Source of the DNA: Hyphomicrobiales bacterium
Lineage (GTDB): Bacteria; Pseudomonadota; Alphaproteobacteria; Rhizobiales; Rhizobiaceae
Assembly (NCBI GenBank): GCA_900472395.1
Contig: UCHV01000001.1
Location: 62,001 to 126,000 of the forward strand
Reading direction: 5' to 3'
DNA length: 64,000 nt
A program made the position numbers and the translations under genes. A model generated the notes under the pieces. It had not been told where the DNA came from. It worked only from the letters and a program-made list of their open reading frames with translations, and searched no databases. Positions 1 through 8,608 of this stretch are shown piece after piece; position 1 is the first letter of the stretch, and each line of letters opens with the position of its first letter.

Positions 1-1022
1 AGCACGCTTTTCAGCGGCTTGCCGATCAAAAAGCGGCTGGCGATCAGGATGACGCCAACGGTGACCAGCAGGATCAGCAGGCCGCCGATCGTGGTGTTGT
101 ATATCTGGCTCCAGACGGGGCCGGAAAACGTGGCGGCAGGAACATCGAGAATGGCGGCCCAGGTGGTGTTCATGCCCGGAGCGGTAAACGGATAGACGAG
201 ACGTACGGACCCGTCCGGCATGCCTTCGAGGATCTGGGGTTTTCTATCGGCAAGCGCCTGCTTGACCTTGTCGGCGCCCTGATCTGCATATTCCTTCATC
301 AGGTTGTCGGTGTTCGGGTTTGCAAGCCATTTGGTGTTGTTCGCCACCAGCATGACACGGCCGCCTTCAAACGCCTGCATCTGGCCGATGGCAGCCGTCA
401 GGTCGTCCAGCTTGATATCGGCACCTGCAATCGCGACGATCTTGCCGTCCATGCGCACGGGCACGGAAACCGACGTCACCAACTTCTTCATGTTGGTCAT
501 GTAGGGAGAGGTGATGATGCCGTCGCCGGTCGAGAGCACGCGGGCATGATATTCCGCCGTTGTGTCGACCTTCCAGGTGGAAAGCTCCATCTTGCCATTG
601 TCGCCCTTGGTCCAATAAGGGGTGAACACCCCTTCCTTGTTAACACCATCGGCATTGCTGGCAACTGTCGGGCTTTTCACATCGGGCAGCTCGTACATCC
701 ATGCGCCGAACATGCTCGGATAGCGTGGCGCCAGCGATTTGATGGCGGCAATGATGTCGCCGCGGTTTTTGGAACCATCGACCATGATGCCGTTGAGCGT
801 GCCGGCAAGCGCCGCACCGGCAGATGTCGCCTGTGTGATATCGGTAGCAACGCGCTGGCTGACGAGTGCTGCCTTTTCCATCGCGAGCGCCATGACCTCT
901 TTTTCGGTCTGCGCTTTGACATGAATAACGTTGAACGTCGTGTAGGCCACGAGAATGCTGGCGATAGCCGCTCCCGTTGCCAAAATGAGCTTGCCGGAAA
1001 CAGTGCTGAGTACAGCGTTCAT
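1..1022 (-). CDS. methyl-accepting chemotaxis protein, N-terminal part (cut by window edge)
   Basis: Transmembrane chemoreceptor; the encoded part is the sensory half. The reading frame opens at an ATG (1022) preceded by a GGGGGA ribosome site and stays open to base 1, giving about 340 residues. Residues 8-30 form a first membrane segment (KLILATGAAIASILVAYTTF). Residues about 35-300 look like a periplasmic double Cache (dCACHE_1) domain, with the family-typical stretches SPYMTNMKKLVTSVSVPV and GADIKLDDL. A second membrane segment follows (GGLLILLVTVGVILIASRF). The HAMP and signalling domains must lie beyond the window. dCACHE receptors commonly bind amino acids or other small ligands directly; the ligand cannot be told here. 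It is a separate unit from the transporter genes upstream of it. Confidence 0.9.
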   Translation of the reverse strand, partial: MNAVLSTVSGKLILATGAAIASILVAYTTFNVIHVKAQTEKEVMALAMEKAALVSQRVATDITQATSAGAALAGTLNGIMVDGSKNRGDIIAAIKSLAPRYPSMFGAWMYELPDVKSPTVASNADGVNKEGVFTPYWTKGDNGKMELSTWKVDTTAEYHARVLSTGDGIITSPYMTNMKKLVTSVSVPVRMDGKIVAIAGADIKLDDLTAAIGQMQAFEGGRVMLVANNTKWLANPNTDNLMKEYADQGADKVKQALADRKPQILEGMPDGSVRLVYPFTAPGMNTTWAAILDVPAATFSGPVWSQIYNTTIGGLLILLVTVGVILIASRFLIGKPLKSV

Positions 1023-1319
1023 GTTGAGATCCCCCAAAATCTAAGGGGGAAACTGAACAATATTTATGAAAATTCTCCCAACAATATTAAGTTGGCGACG
1101 TCATTTGTCAAATATTGCGCCAATGTAGGCATCCGATTATGCGGTATTGTTATGCCTCATACTAGTAATATGGCTTCCTCTACCGTCAGACACAAGAAGT
1201 GCGGTCTGTGAACCGCGTTGGTGCGTCGTCCTGCCCGCGCCATCGCAGCCATGTGCGATGGCGATCATCCGCTGACGCGTTGGAGACTTTGCCCGACATG
1301 GCATGCCGGGCATCTCTCA
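1023..1319. other. intergenic region upstream of chemoreceptor, downstream of pseudoazurin
   Basis: No convincing gene. It carries the chemoreceptor's leader and a relatively AT-rich stretch (about 1050-1180). Two weak hairpins lie nearer the pseudoazurin end: CATCGC/GCGATG at 1241-1260 and TGCCCG/CGGGCA at 1290-1312. The second could end transcription of the minus-strand operon, but it lacks a clear U tract. Confidence 0.5.
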
Positions 1320-1757
1320 TCATTCAGCCACCTGACCGAGATAGGCGTCCAGTCGTTCTTTCTTCATGACCAGTTTGGGCCGCAGCTTTTCGGCCTTCTG
1401 CTTTACTGCATCGAGATTGCTCGGCTTGCCCACCTGCACAACGCCGATCATCGCCATCATCAGATGGGGCGGGCAATAATACAGATAGACGCCTTCCTTC
1501 TCGAGGGTCACCTTGAACTCTTCGTCCAGTTTGCTTTTCCAAGGGGTAGCGCCTTCCGGCATCACATAGGTCTGCACATAATGGCTGGAATTTTGCGGCA
1601 CGAAGGTAATGGTATCGCCGATCTCCGCCTTTACATAGGCGGGTTCGAACACCATGCCGCCATCCTTGCCGAAGTTCAGCATTTTGACCGTGTGATCGGC
1701 TGCGAGAAGCGGCGAGGCCGTGAGCGTCGCGGTAAGTGCCAGTATGAGAGCTTTCAT
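1320..1757 (-). CDS. pseudoazurin (type 1 copper cupredoxin)
   Basis: Small periplasmic blue-copper electron carrier of 145 residues, the usual pseudoazurin length including a signal peptide (about residues 1-20, ending LLAA). The type 1 copper ligands are all visible: His59 (SSHYVQ), Cys95, His98 and Met103 in YYCPPHLMMAM. The Cys-x2-His-x4-Met spacing matches known pseudoazurins, as do the opening MLNFGKDGGMVFEPA and the ending GVVQVG. The start overlaps the stop of the upstream ABC ATPase gene by 4 bp (ATGA), so it is probably translationally coupled to the importer. Pseudoazurins usually donate electrons to nitrite or nitrous oxide reductases, but no denitrification gene is present here. 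The context suggests a link to metal-chelate uptake; that link is inference. Confidence 0.93.
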   Translation of the reverse strand: MKALILALTATLTASPLLAADHTVKMLNFGKDGGMVFEPAYVKAEIGDTITFVPQNSSHYVQTYVMPEGATPWKSKLDEEFKVTLEKEGVYLYYCPPHLMMAMIGVVQVGKPSNLDAVKQKAEKLRPKLVMKKERLDAYLGQVAE

Positions 1758-2566
1758 GCGAGCATTCTTTCGTTTTCGGGTGTTGTTTCGTGAATATTAC
1801 CGACCGGCTGGATAACCGGATTGCCACGCCGGTCGTGCAGCACGTCGACCGTTACGCCATAGGTTTCGCCGATAAGTTCGGGCGTGACGACGTGTCTGGG
1901 CGCGCCGGAGACTTTCAGTGCGCCATCGGCAATGACCAAAAGATTGTCTGCGTACTGGCAGGCAAGGTTGAGGTCGTGCAGTACGGCCAGGGTTATCCAG
2001 CCATTGGCGCGGGTTTCCCTGCGCACCACATCGAGAAGCGAGACCTGATGCTTGAGGTCCAGCGCGCTGACCGGTTCGTCGAGCAGCATCACCTTCGGTG
2101 CGCGCATGAGAACCTGCGCAAACAATACCATCTGCCTCTGCCCGCCGCTGAGCGAAGCAATGTCGCGGCCAGCCAGATGTGCGATACCTGCCTGTGTCAG
2201 CCGGTCCATAGCCAGGGACAGGGTTTCGTCATCGATATGCAGCGAGAGTTTGCCCAGCCTTCCGAGGACGACGACTTCCAGCACCGTCAGCGCCACATCA
2301 GCATTTGTATCCTGCGGCATGTAGGCAATGTCTTCACGCCACTCGACAAGCCGGTTTTTTCGGCCGTGACCAAGAGCGCGTTCGCCGAGACGGATCGCAC
2401 CGTTTTCCAGTGGTAGCTCGCCGAATATGGCGCGCAGCAGGGTCGTCTTGCCCGTTCCGTTGGGACCGATCACGGCATGGATCTGGCCGGGTGCAAGACG
2501 GGCGCTGACACCGCGCACGATAGTCTGGCCGCCGCGACGAATGGCGATATCGTCCAATTCCATCAT
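1754..2566 (-). CDS. iron-chelate/cobalamin-type ABC transporter ATP-binding protein (cassette 1)
   Basis: Cytoplasmic ATPase of a FecE/FepC/BtuD-type importer, about 270 residues. The Walker A motif GPNGTGKT lies at residues 34-41. The signature LSGGQRQMV, Walker B with D-loop (VMLLDEPVSALD) and the switch His (AVLHDLN) follow in order. I chose the ATG at 2566, which sits behind a GGAGG site and overlaps the permease stop as ATGA. An ATG at 2596 would add ten residues inside the permease gene. Downstream it overlaps the pseudoazurin start by 4 bp. It works with the permease at 2563-3612 and the binding protein at 3704-4822. A paralogous cassette lies at 5032-8080. Confidence 0.92.
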   Translation of the reverse strand: MMELDDIAIRRGGQTIVRGVSARLAPGQIHAVIGPNGTGKTTLLRAIFGELPLENGAIRLGERALGHGRKNRLVEWREDIAYMPQDTNADVALTVLEVVVLGRLGKLSLHIDDETLSLAMDRLTQAGIAHLAGRDIASLSGGQRQMVLFAQVLMRAPKVMLLDEPVSALDLKHQVSLLDVVRRETRANGWITLAVLHDLNLACQYADNLLVIADGALKVSGAPRHVVTPELIGETYGVTVDVLHDRRGNPVIQPVGNIHETTPENERMLA

Positions 2567-3612
2567 GCTTGCCTCCGTGGCGCGAAAATCAGCCACAAAA
2601 GGAAAGGCACTCCGACGATTGCGGTGACGATGCCGACCGGAAACAGTGCGCCGGGAATGATCGATTTGGACAGCACCGATGCTGCCGACAGCATGAGTGC
2701 GCCTGATATCACCGACATCGGCAGGAAAAACCGCTGGTCTTCGCCAACGCTCATGCGGGCGATATGGGGTGCAACGAGGCCGATGAAGCCGATGACGCCG
2801 ACGAAGCTTGTGGCGGTCGCCGTCATGATTGCGACGATGATCAGCACTTTCATGCGCAGGAAGCGGACATCGACACCCAGGCTCGCCGCCCGCGCTTCAC
2901 CCATGCGCAGGGCTGCAAGCTTCCAGGAATCGCCCATCAGCACCAGGCAGCAGGCAAGGGTGACGATGGCTGTCAACGACAAGGTCGGCCATGTGGTCTT
3001 GGTAAGGCTGCCGAACAGCCAGAACAGGATTTGCTGCGATAGTTCCGGAGAGGACATGAACTGGATCAGCGACAGGAGAGACTGAAACAGGAAGAGCAGC
3101 GCGATGCCGCCGAGAATGATGGTTTCCGTGTTGATGCGCCGCATGGAGGCCAGCATGAACAGAAAGAAGGCGGCCAGCATTGAGAAGGCAAAGGCGCCGA
3201 GCGGCACGGCGACCATGGTCGGCAAGCCCAGCCCGCCGACCGCCAGAACGAGAGCTGCACCGAAACCGGCAGCGGCCGCCATGCCCAGCGTGTAGGGGCT
3301 CGCCATCGGGTTGTTGAGAATTGTCTGCATCTGCGCGCCGCCCGCACCGAGTGCGGCACCCACGACAAGTGCCATCAGCGCCATAGGCAGACGCAGGGCG
3401 CGCACGATCGAATCCGTCATCGGCGCACGTTCGCCCATGCCGATCAGCGACCGCACCACTTCGACGGGTGAGAGCATGGAGGGGCCGGTGGCGATATCGA
3501 GAACAAGGCTTGCTGCCATCAAGCCCAGAAACAGGAGGACGGTGCGCCAGCGCCGCCGCTCGCGCGCCCGGTGCGCACCGATTGCCTCGGCATTCTTTGT
3601 GTTGACTGTCAT
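2563..3612 (-). CDS. FecCD/BtuC-type ABC transporter permease (cassette 1)
   Basis: Inner-membrane permease of 349 residues with the many hydrophobic segments typical of the FecCD family (usually 9-10 helices). Family stretches are visible: GGAQMQTILNNPMASPYTLG after the third helix and GFIGLVAPHIARM before the last helices, the latter being the ATPase-contact region. Such permeases import siderophores, haem, cobalamin or other metal chelates and normally work as homodimers. It overlaps the ATPase gene by 4 bp. The gene follows a strong hairpin at 3638-3671, which separates it from the binding-protein gene. No clear ribosome site precedes the ATG. Confidence 0.92.
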   Translation of the reverse strand: MTVNTKNAEAIGAHRARERRRWRTVLLFLGLMAASLVLDIATGPSMLSPVEVVRSLIGMGERAPMTDSIVRALRLPMALMALVVGAALGAGGAQMQTILNNPMASPYTLGMAAAAGFGAALVLAVGGLGLPTMVAVPLGAFAFSMLAAFFLFMLASMRRINTETIILGGIALLFLFQSLLSLIQFMSSPELSQQILFWLFGSLTKTTWPTLSLTAIVTLACCLVLMGDSWKLAALRMGEARAASLGVDVRFLRMKVLIIVAIMTATATSFVGVIGFIGLVAPHIARMSVGEDQRFFLPMSVISGALMLSAASVLSKSIIPGALFPVGIVTAIVGVPFLLWLIFAPRRQA

Positions 3613-3637
3613 GGAATGAAAAAAACCGATGAATGCG

Positions 3638-3671
3638 GCGGAAGGCGCCAGAGATCGGCGGCGCCTTCCGC
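3638..3671 (-). promoter_or_regulatory. intercistronic hairpin between binding protein and permease
   Basis: Perfect 12-bp inverted repeat GCGGAAGGCGCC / GGCGCCTTCCGC with a 10-base loop. In the minus-strand transcript a run of seven T (3619-3625) follows about 12 bases after the stem. It lies 32 bases after the binding-protein stop. Position and form suggest partial termination or 3'-end protection, giving more binding protein than membrane parts. Confidence 0.75.
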
Positions 3672-3703
3672 AAGTCCTGGGAGACTGATTTAGCGAAGGG
3701 CGA

Positions 3704-4822
3704 TCAATCCTTCACGCCGACTGCAAATGTGCCTTCCGGCTGGACGGGCAGGAATTTTGCGTAATAGGCGTGATAGTTCGCGATCGGATCCATATCGGCG
3801 AACTGCTTGGGATAGAGCTGCTTGGCGATATACTGGACCATGGCAAAATCGGAAAGCGTGCGAGACGCGCCCTGATAAACACCGAAAAGCTTGTCATTCT
3901 TGATGGCCGGCAGCTGGTCCCAGCCCTGGCGGGTTTCGAAGGCCTTCAGCTTGGCGCGGGCTTCGTCAGCCTTGACGCCCTGGCCCATCGGCAGCGCGGT
4001 ATCGCTCTTGTTGTTTTCGCGACCGGAAATGAAGATCGCATCCGGCGCGGACGCAAGAACCTGTTCCGGGTTGATCGGGCCCCACCATTCGACAAAGGGA
4101 GCCGCGATATTGTCGGCGCCACCGGCGGTGGACATCGCGCCCCACATGTTCTTGCCGTAGGTGAAGGAGTATTCACCCGGACCCTTGTTGCCGAATTCGA
4201 CATAGACCTTCGGCTTCGCCGTGCCGGCCTTCGCAATGCGGTCGGAAACATCCTTCAACGCGCCGGAATAGAAATCGGCGATTTCCTTGGCGCGGGCTTC
4301 CTCGCCGGTCAACGTGCCGAGCACGAGCGTCGAGGCGACATGGCGATCGACGGTCTGTGCGTTGTAATCCACGACCACGACGGGAATGCCTTCCTCCTCG
4401 ATGCGGTCTGCATCAAGTCCGAGCGCCTTATATTGCCAGTCGGCGAGAATGACGAGATCCGGGTTGAGGCTCAGAAGCTTCTCGACCGAAAACGTCTGCG
4501 CCTCGACTTCGCCAACATCGGCAATGTCCTTCAGTGAGGCACGATGGCTGGTGTGCATATTCCAGTTGGCGGGCACCCAGCCTTCCCATGCTTCACGCGA
4601 GATGCCGACAACCTTGTCGAAGGCTTTTTCCCCGCCGACGGCCATGTAGTCTTCGAAATAAAATCCGACGACGACGCGTTTGGCGGGAAGATCGACCTTA
4701 ACCTCGCGGCCGATGACGTCGGTAATTGTCTTTACTTCCGCCATCGCAGCAGAGGAAAAGAGCGCAGCCGAAATTGACATCGCGCAAGCCGCGATGCGGG
4801 CACCTAAACTATTGGAAATCAT
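3704..4822 (-). CDS. periplasmic metal-chelate substrate-binding protein (cassette 1)
   Basis: Binding protein of 372 residues in the FepB/BtuF-like (cluster A, helical backbone) group. It has a signal peptide of about 28 residues ending AAMA. The N-lobe opening TDVIGREVKVDLPAKRVV is the standard start of this family. It shares GFYFEDY, ADVGE, VVVDYNAQTV and HVASTLV with the binding protein at 6947-8080, so the two are clear paralogs. A GGAA ribosome site precedes the ATG at 4822. It heads cassette 1. The 209 bases upstream (4823-5031) are AT-rich and could hold a separate promoter for this cassette. The ligand is not known: iron chelate, haem, cobalamin or a copper chelate are all possible. 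Confidence 0.88.
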   Translation of the reverse strand: MISNSLGARIAACAMSISAALFSSAAMAEVKTITDVIGREVKVDLPAKRVVVGFYFEDYMAVGGEKAFDKVVGISREAWEGWVPANWNMHTSHRASLKDIADVGEVEAQTFSVEKLLSLNPDLVILADWQYKALGLDADRIEEEGIPVVVVDYNAQTVDRHVASTLVLGTLTGEEARAKEIADFYSGALKDVSDRIAKAGTAKPKVYVEFGNKGPGEYSFTYGKNMWGAMSTAGGADNIAAPFVEWWGPINPEQVLASAPDAIFISGRENNKSDTALPMGQGVKADEARAKLKAFETRQGWDQLPAIKNDKLFGVYQGASRTLSDFAMVQYIAKQLYPKQFADMDPIANYHAYYAKFLPVQPEGTFAVGVKD

Positions 4823-5031
4823 GAATGTATTCCGTGTTGCTTTGCAGCATTTCGGGTAAATAAGGTGAATGCGTTAGTCAAGTTATAAAGTGCAATAAAC
4901 AAGCATAAAGATCAAAAAATGTGCAGAAATTGAACATTTGTCATTTCCAGATCGAGTATTGACCAACGCTCGGGAAGCGGAAGGCGTGGCGCTCCCCGAG
5001 GCGGCGGTGCGAGAGCAATCTTCGCAACGAT

Positions 5032-5889
5032 CTATGTGCCCGACCTCTCGTATCGACGCTCTGCGCGCGTGCGTACGATGACCGGCTCTATTGGTTCCGC
5101 CCGATGGTTTTCATGTCGGGGCGGTTTCCCGACATGGGCACAAATCGGCGCGATGACCGGCGTGCCATTCGCCGTATGCAATATCTCCGTATCGACGCCA
5201 TAGACCGAGCGGATCATATCCTCCGTCAGAATGTCGGCAGGTTTGCCCGCAGCAGCGCAGCGCCCTTCGTGCAGGACGAGCATTTCGGTGCCATAACGTG
5301 CGGCAAGCGAAAGATCGTGAAGCACCACGGCCACCACTGCGTCCTGCTCCTCGGCATAGGCTTTGAGTATATCGAGCACCAGCAATTGCCGGCGCAGATC
5401 GAGCGCGCTGGTCGGCTCATCGAGAAGCAGGATTGCAGGCTTGCGGATCAGGCGTTGGGCCAGCAACACCAGTTGTTGCTGGCCGCCCGACAGAGAGCAG
5501 ACGCTTCGGGAGGCGAGATCGCCGATGCCAACCGATTGCATCGCTGCATCGGCCGCATCGATGTCACTTCCTCTCAGCGACCATCCAAGTTTGTCCAGTC
5601 GTCCGAGCAGTACCGTCTCGAGAACCGAAAGCTGTGCGCGCAGCCCGAGAGCCTGGGGCAGAAAGGAAAGTTCCTTGTTGCCTGGTTTTCTGCCGGCAAA
5701 CGTCGTGGTGCCGGAATATGGAAGGATATTGGCTATCGCGGCCATGAGGGTCGATTTACCCGCTCCGTTCGGCCCGCAGATCACGCTGATACTTCCACTT
5801 GGAAACGTGGCCGATACACCCTTTACGATTTCGCAGGCGCCCCGAGAGACGTTGATATCTGCAAGGCAAAGATCGCGTTGGCCGCTCAT
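5032..5889 (-). CDS. iron-chelate/cobalamin-type ABC transporter ATP-binding protein (cassette 2)
   Basis: FecE-like ATPase of 285 residues, MSGQRDLCLADINVSRG onward. Visible motifs are Walker A GPNGAGKST, signature LSGGQQQLV, Walker B with D-loop [13 protein letters not shown] and switch His in VVLHDLS. The ATG at 5889 overlaps the permease stop as ATGA and has GGAGG upstream. The frame stays open far upstream, but that sequence is an off-frame reading of the permease gene. It is paralogous to the ATPase at 1754-2566 and belongs with the genes at 5886-8080. Nothing unusual is seen in its motifs. Confidence 0.92.
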   Translation of the reverse strand: MSGQRDLCLADINVSRGACEIVKGVSATFPSGSISVICGPNGAGKSTLMAAIANILPYSGTTTFAGRKPGNKELSFLPQALGLRAQLSVLETVLLGRLDKLGWSLRGSDIDAADAAMQSVGIGDLASRSVCSLSGGQQQLVLLAQRLIRKPAILLLDEPTSALDLRRQLLVLDILKAYAEEQDAVVAVVLHDLSLAARYGTEMLVLHEGRCAAAGKPADILTEDMIRSVYGVDTEILHTANGTPVIAPICAHVGKPPRHENHRAEPIEPVIVRTRAERRYERSGT

Positions 5890-6950
5890 CGAACGCCTCC
5901 CGAACCACGTCGCATTATAAGAACGAACAATACGGGCACCCCGACGATGGCCGTTACGATGCCAACCGGGATGACTGCGCCCTGTGCCAGTATTTTGGAG
6001 ATGATGGAGGCAGCACTTAACAACATCGCGCCCGTCAGCGCAGACATGGGTAACAAAGCCCGCTGATCCTCCCCGACAATGGCGCGGGCTGCATGCGGCG
6101 CAATCAGGCCGATGAAGCCGATTGTGCCGACAAATGCGACGGAAGCCGCCGTCAACATCGCGATGATCAGAAAAGTCCGGCGTCGAAGGGCGTTGATGTC
6201 TGTGCCAAGGCTCGTGGCATGCGCGTCGCCCAGTCGCATGGCCGTCAGCTTCCAGGCGTCGCGTGCCAAGAGCGGAGCGCCGACACTCAGGACGACGACG
6301 AGAACGGCGACACTTGTCCAACTCGATTTGAGCAGGCTGCCGAACAGCCAAAACACGATCTGCTGCAGGACTTCCGGTTCGGCCAGATATTGTAGAAGCG
6401 ACTGGCAGGCCTGAAACATGAACATGACTGCAATACCGGCAAGCACCAGTATCTCTGCATTCGCGCCACGAAGCCGAGCAATGGCATAGACCAAAGCGCA
6501 GGCGAGAAGCGTCATGGCAAATGCCGAGACGGGAGCGATGATCCAGGCCGCCACCGGCAATGCCCCGCCGAACATGATGGCAAGCGCTGCGCCAAAACCG
6601 GCGGCCGCTGAAAAGCCGAGCGTAAAAGGACTGGCGAGCGGGTTATCCAGAATGGTCTGCATCTGCAGGCCGGCAATGCCGAGACCCATGCCGACCAATG
6701 CCCCCATGATCGTCATGGGCAAGCGAATGGCCCAGATGATGGCAGCGGCGGTTCGGTCATTGCCTGCCGGACCATTCAAGAGCGCGTCGAAAGCCTCTCG
6801 CACGGTTAGAGGGGAGGGGCCGGTGACGAGATCGGCCGCCATGAACGCGATGAGCAGCGTTACGCATACGATGATCGACGACAGGCGTTTCCGCACGCTC
6901 TTTCGATAAAGAGCGTGCAAATCCTGCCTTGCTGTGGGGGCGGCCATCAT
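5886..6950 (-). CDS. FecCD/BtuC-type ABC transporter permease (cassette 2)
   Basis: Inner-membrane permease of 354 residues. It shows the same landmarks as the cassette 1 permease: GLQMQTILDNPLASPFTLG and GTIGFIGLIAPHAARA, with nine or ten hydrophobic helices. Its start overlaps the binding-protein stop and its stop overlaps the ATPase start, each by 4 bp. The three cassette 2 genes are therefore one translationally coupled unit with no internal hairpin, unlike cassette 1. The substrate is presumably a metal chelate close to, but perhaps not the same as, that of cassette 1. Confidence 0.92.
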   Translation of the reverse strand: MMAAPTARQDLHALYRKSVRKRLSSIIVCVTLLIAFMAADLVTGPSPLTVREAFDALLNGPAGNDRTAAAIIWAIRLPMTIMGALVGMGLGIAGLQMQTILDNPLASPFTLGFSAAAGFGAALAIMFGGALPVAAWIIAPVSAFAMTLLACALVYAIARLRGANAEILVLAGIAVMFMFQACQSLLQYLAEPEVLQQIVFWLFGSLLKSSWTSVAVLVVVLSVGAPLLARDAWKLTAMRLGDAHATSLGTDINALRRRTFLIIAMLTAASVAFVGTIGFIGLIAPHAARAIVGEDQRALLPMSALTGAMLLSAASIISKILAQGAVIPVGIVTAIVGVPVLFVLIMRRGSGGVR

Positions 6951-8080
6951 TTCCGTGCGCCGAGCTTGAGCATGAAAGTGCCGGCGGGGGAGACCGGAAG
7001 ATATTCCCTGTAATAGGCTTCAAGCTCGGCCTGCGGATCGACATCGGAAAAAGCGTCGGGATAAAGCACCTTGGCGACGTAACGCAGGAATGCGAAATCG
7101 TAGAGTGTACGTGTGCCGCCGTGATAGATGGCGTGAACCTCGCGGTTCCTGAGGGCGGGAAGGTCCTGCCAACCGGCGCGTTCCAGGTAGGGTTCTGCGC
7201 GTTTCCGGGTCGTTTCGTCCGGGATGCCGAAACCCATCAAGACAGCGCTTGGCAGGCTTATCCATTCCGAACCGGTGATGAAAATGGCGTCCGGCTTCGA
7301 CGACAGCACATATTCTGGGTTCAGCGGCCCCCAGCTTGCGATCTGACCGCTGGCGATATTGCGGCCGCCTGCGGCATCGATGACGCCGGCCCACATGCCC
7401 TGGCCATAGGTGTTTCCAAATTCTGCGGCACCCTTCTGACCGAGTTCGAAATAGACTTTCGGTTTTTCTGTCGCCGCCACCTTTGCCACGCGTGCAAGTG
7501 TGTCTGCCACTTTCGTCTTGTACTGTTCGGCAAGTTCGGCAGCACGTTTCTCCGCACCCATCACCTGACCAATGATCAGCGTGCTGGCGACATGTTTTTC
7601 TACAGTCTGGGCATTGTAATCGACAACGACGAGCGGAATGCCTATCCGTTCGATCGTCTGCGCCGCGGCGCCGAGGTATTTATATTGCCCGGCCGAAAGA
7701 ATGACCACGTCGGGGCGTGAGGCGATGATTTTCTCGGCCGACATGGTGCCCGCATCGGCGTCACCGACATCGACAAGATCTGCAATCCTGGGCGCAATCT
7801 TCACATAGGCATCGTATTGCTGCGGGCGATAGCCTTTCCAGTAATTCAAGGAGATTGCCTTCAGCCGATCGATGGCCGTGGGGCCGGTAATCGCGATGTA
7901 ATCCTCGAAATAAAAGCCGAGCATGACCTGCTGGGCCGGTTTGTCGAGCGTGATCTGACGTCCGAGAACGTCGGTGATATTGATTTCAGCCTTGGCGGCC
8001 GAGGTGGCAACGAGCGTGATGGCAGTGCAGAAGACTGCGGCCTTGGCCAGACGCACGGCCTGGCGGATAAGATTGAACAT
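6947..8080 (-). CDS. periplasmic metal-chelate substrate-binding protein (cassette 2)
   Basis: Binding protein of 377 residues with a signal peptide of about 31 residues (ending AAKA). It is a paralog of the protein at 3704-4822, sharing TDVLGR, GFYFEDY, VDVGD, VVVDYNAQTV and HVASTLI. The C-lobe features differ more (ITGSEWISLPSAVLMG), which may mean a different ligand. A GGAAAA ribosome site precedes the ATG. It lies 108 bases after the small secreted protein gene at 8189-8608 on the same strand, so the three cassette 2 genes may be transcribed from upstream of that gene. Family membership is firm; the ligand is unknown. Confidence 0.88.
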   Translation of the reverse strand: MFNLIRQAVRLAKAAVFCTAITLVATSAAKAEINITDVLGRQITLDKPAQQVMLGFYFEDYIAITGPTAIDRLKAISLNYWKGYRPQQYDAYVKIAPRIADLVDVGDADAGTMSAEKIIASRPDVVILSAGQYKYLGAAAQTIERIGIPLVVVDYNAQTVEKHVASTLIIGQVMGAEKRAAELAEQYKTKVADTLARVAKVAATEKPKVYFELGQKGAAEFGNTYGQGMWAGVIDAAGGRNIASGQIASWGPLNPEYVLSSKPDAIFITGSEWISLPSAVLMGFGIPDETTRKRAEPYLERAGWQDLPALRNREVHAIYHGGTRTLYDFAFLRYVAKVLYPDAFSDVDPQAELEAYYREYLPVSPAGTFMLKLGARK

Positions 8081-8188
8081 GATGATTTTCCGATGATGAC
8101 TACAGCGCCGGCCACCACCGGTTCATCGATGGTGCCCTCGGCAACGAAGGCGGCGGTCCGATCGGTAGGCCAGGTGGCCTGGGATACG

Positions 8189-8608
8189 TCAGCCGATGTG
8201 TCTCAACGGAAAGGGCGGTGCACGTGGCCCGCCATGCGAAGGAAAAAGACGGCGCATCGGCGTGTTGTCGCCGACAATGCGGTATGGCCTGGCGTAAAAG
8301 CGGGCCGGATGTCCGAAGATATCTGTTTGTTGCGGCACAAGAACGGACGCCGCAAGCCGGCAAGCCTCGCAGTCGCCGCCGGCGACATGATCACGCGAAC
8401 CTTTGTCGCCGTCATGCGCATGATCGTCCGCCGACGTGATGCAGAGTGTCGGAAGGTTGCCATCGGGCATCATGTACTGGGCGAATTCGGCGGCGACCGA
8501 CGTATCGACCGGTGTCGGAACCTTGTGCGCAAACCCCACCGCAACCAAAGCCAATACGCAGATGATGCGTATCAGAAAGCGTTCGATCTGGGCAAGTTGC
8601 GCGTCCAT
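8189..8608 (-). CDS. small secreted Cys/His protein, DUF2946-like
   Basis: Predicted 139-residue protein beginning MDAQLAQIERFLIRIIC. An N-terminal hydrophobic segment (about 11-28) could be a signal peptide or anchor. It is followed by an acidic His-rich stretch (CITSADDHAHDGD) and a CEAC motif (HVAGGDCEACRLA). This layout, a short protein with one hydrophobic segment, a His-rich middle and a CxxC before a hydrophobic stretch, resembles DUF2946 proteins. Those are often found near copper or other metal transport genes. It precedes two metal-chelate importers and, further down, a pseudoazurin. I infer a periplasmic metal-binding or metal-handling role. The ribosome site is weak, and codon use is less typical than in neighbours, so the start is uncertain. 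Confidence 0.6.
   Translation of the reverse strand: MDAQLAQIERFLIRIICVLALVAVGFAHKVPTPVDTSVAAEFAQYMMPDGNLPTLCITSADDHAHDGDKGSRDHVAGGDCEACRLAASVLVPQQTDIFGHPARFYARPYRIVGDNTPMRRLFPSHGGPRAPPFPLRHIG

Noticed and set aside
1241..1312. Two short hairpins after the pseudoazurin gene as a proper terminator
   Set aside because: Stems are only 6 bp and no T run follows on the minus strand; left as a note in the intergenic entry.
5890..6351. Upstream extension of the cassette 2 ATPase reading frame by 154 codons
   Set aside because: It is an off-frame reading of the permease gene, which has clear family motifs; the true ATPase start at 5889 has a ribosome site and an ATGA overlap.
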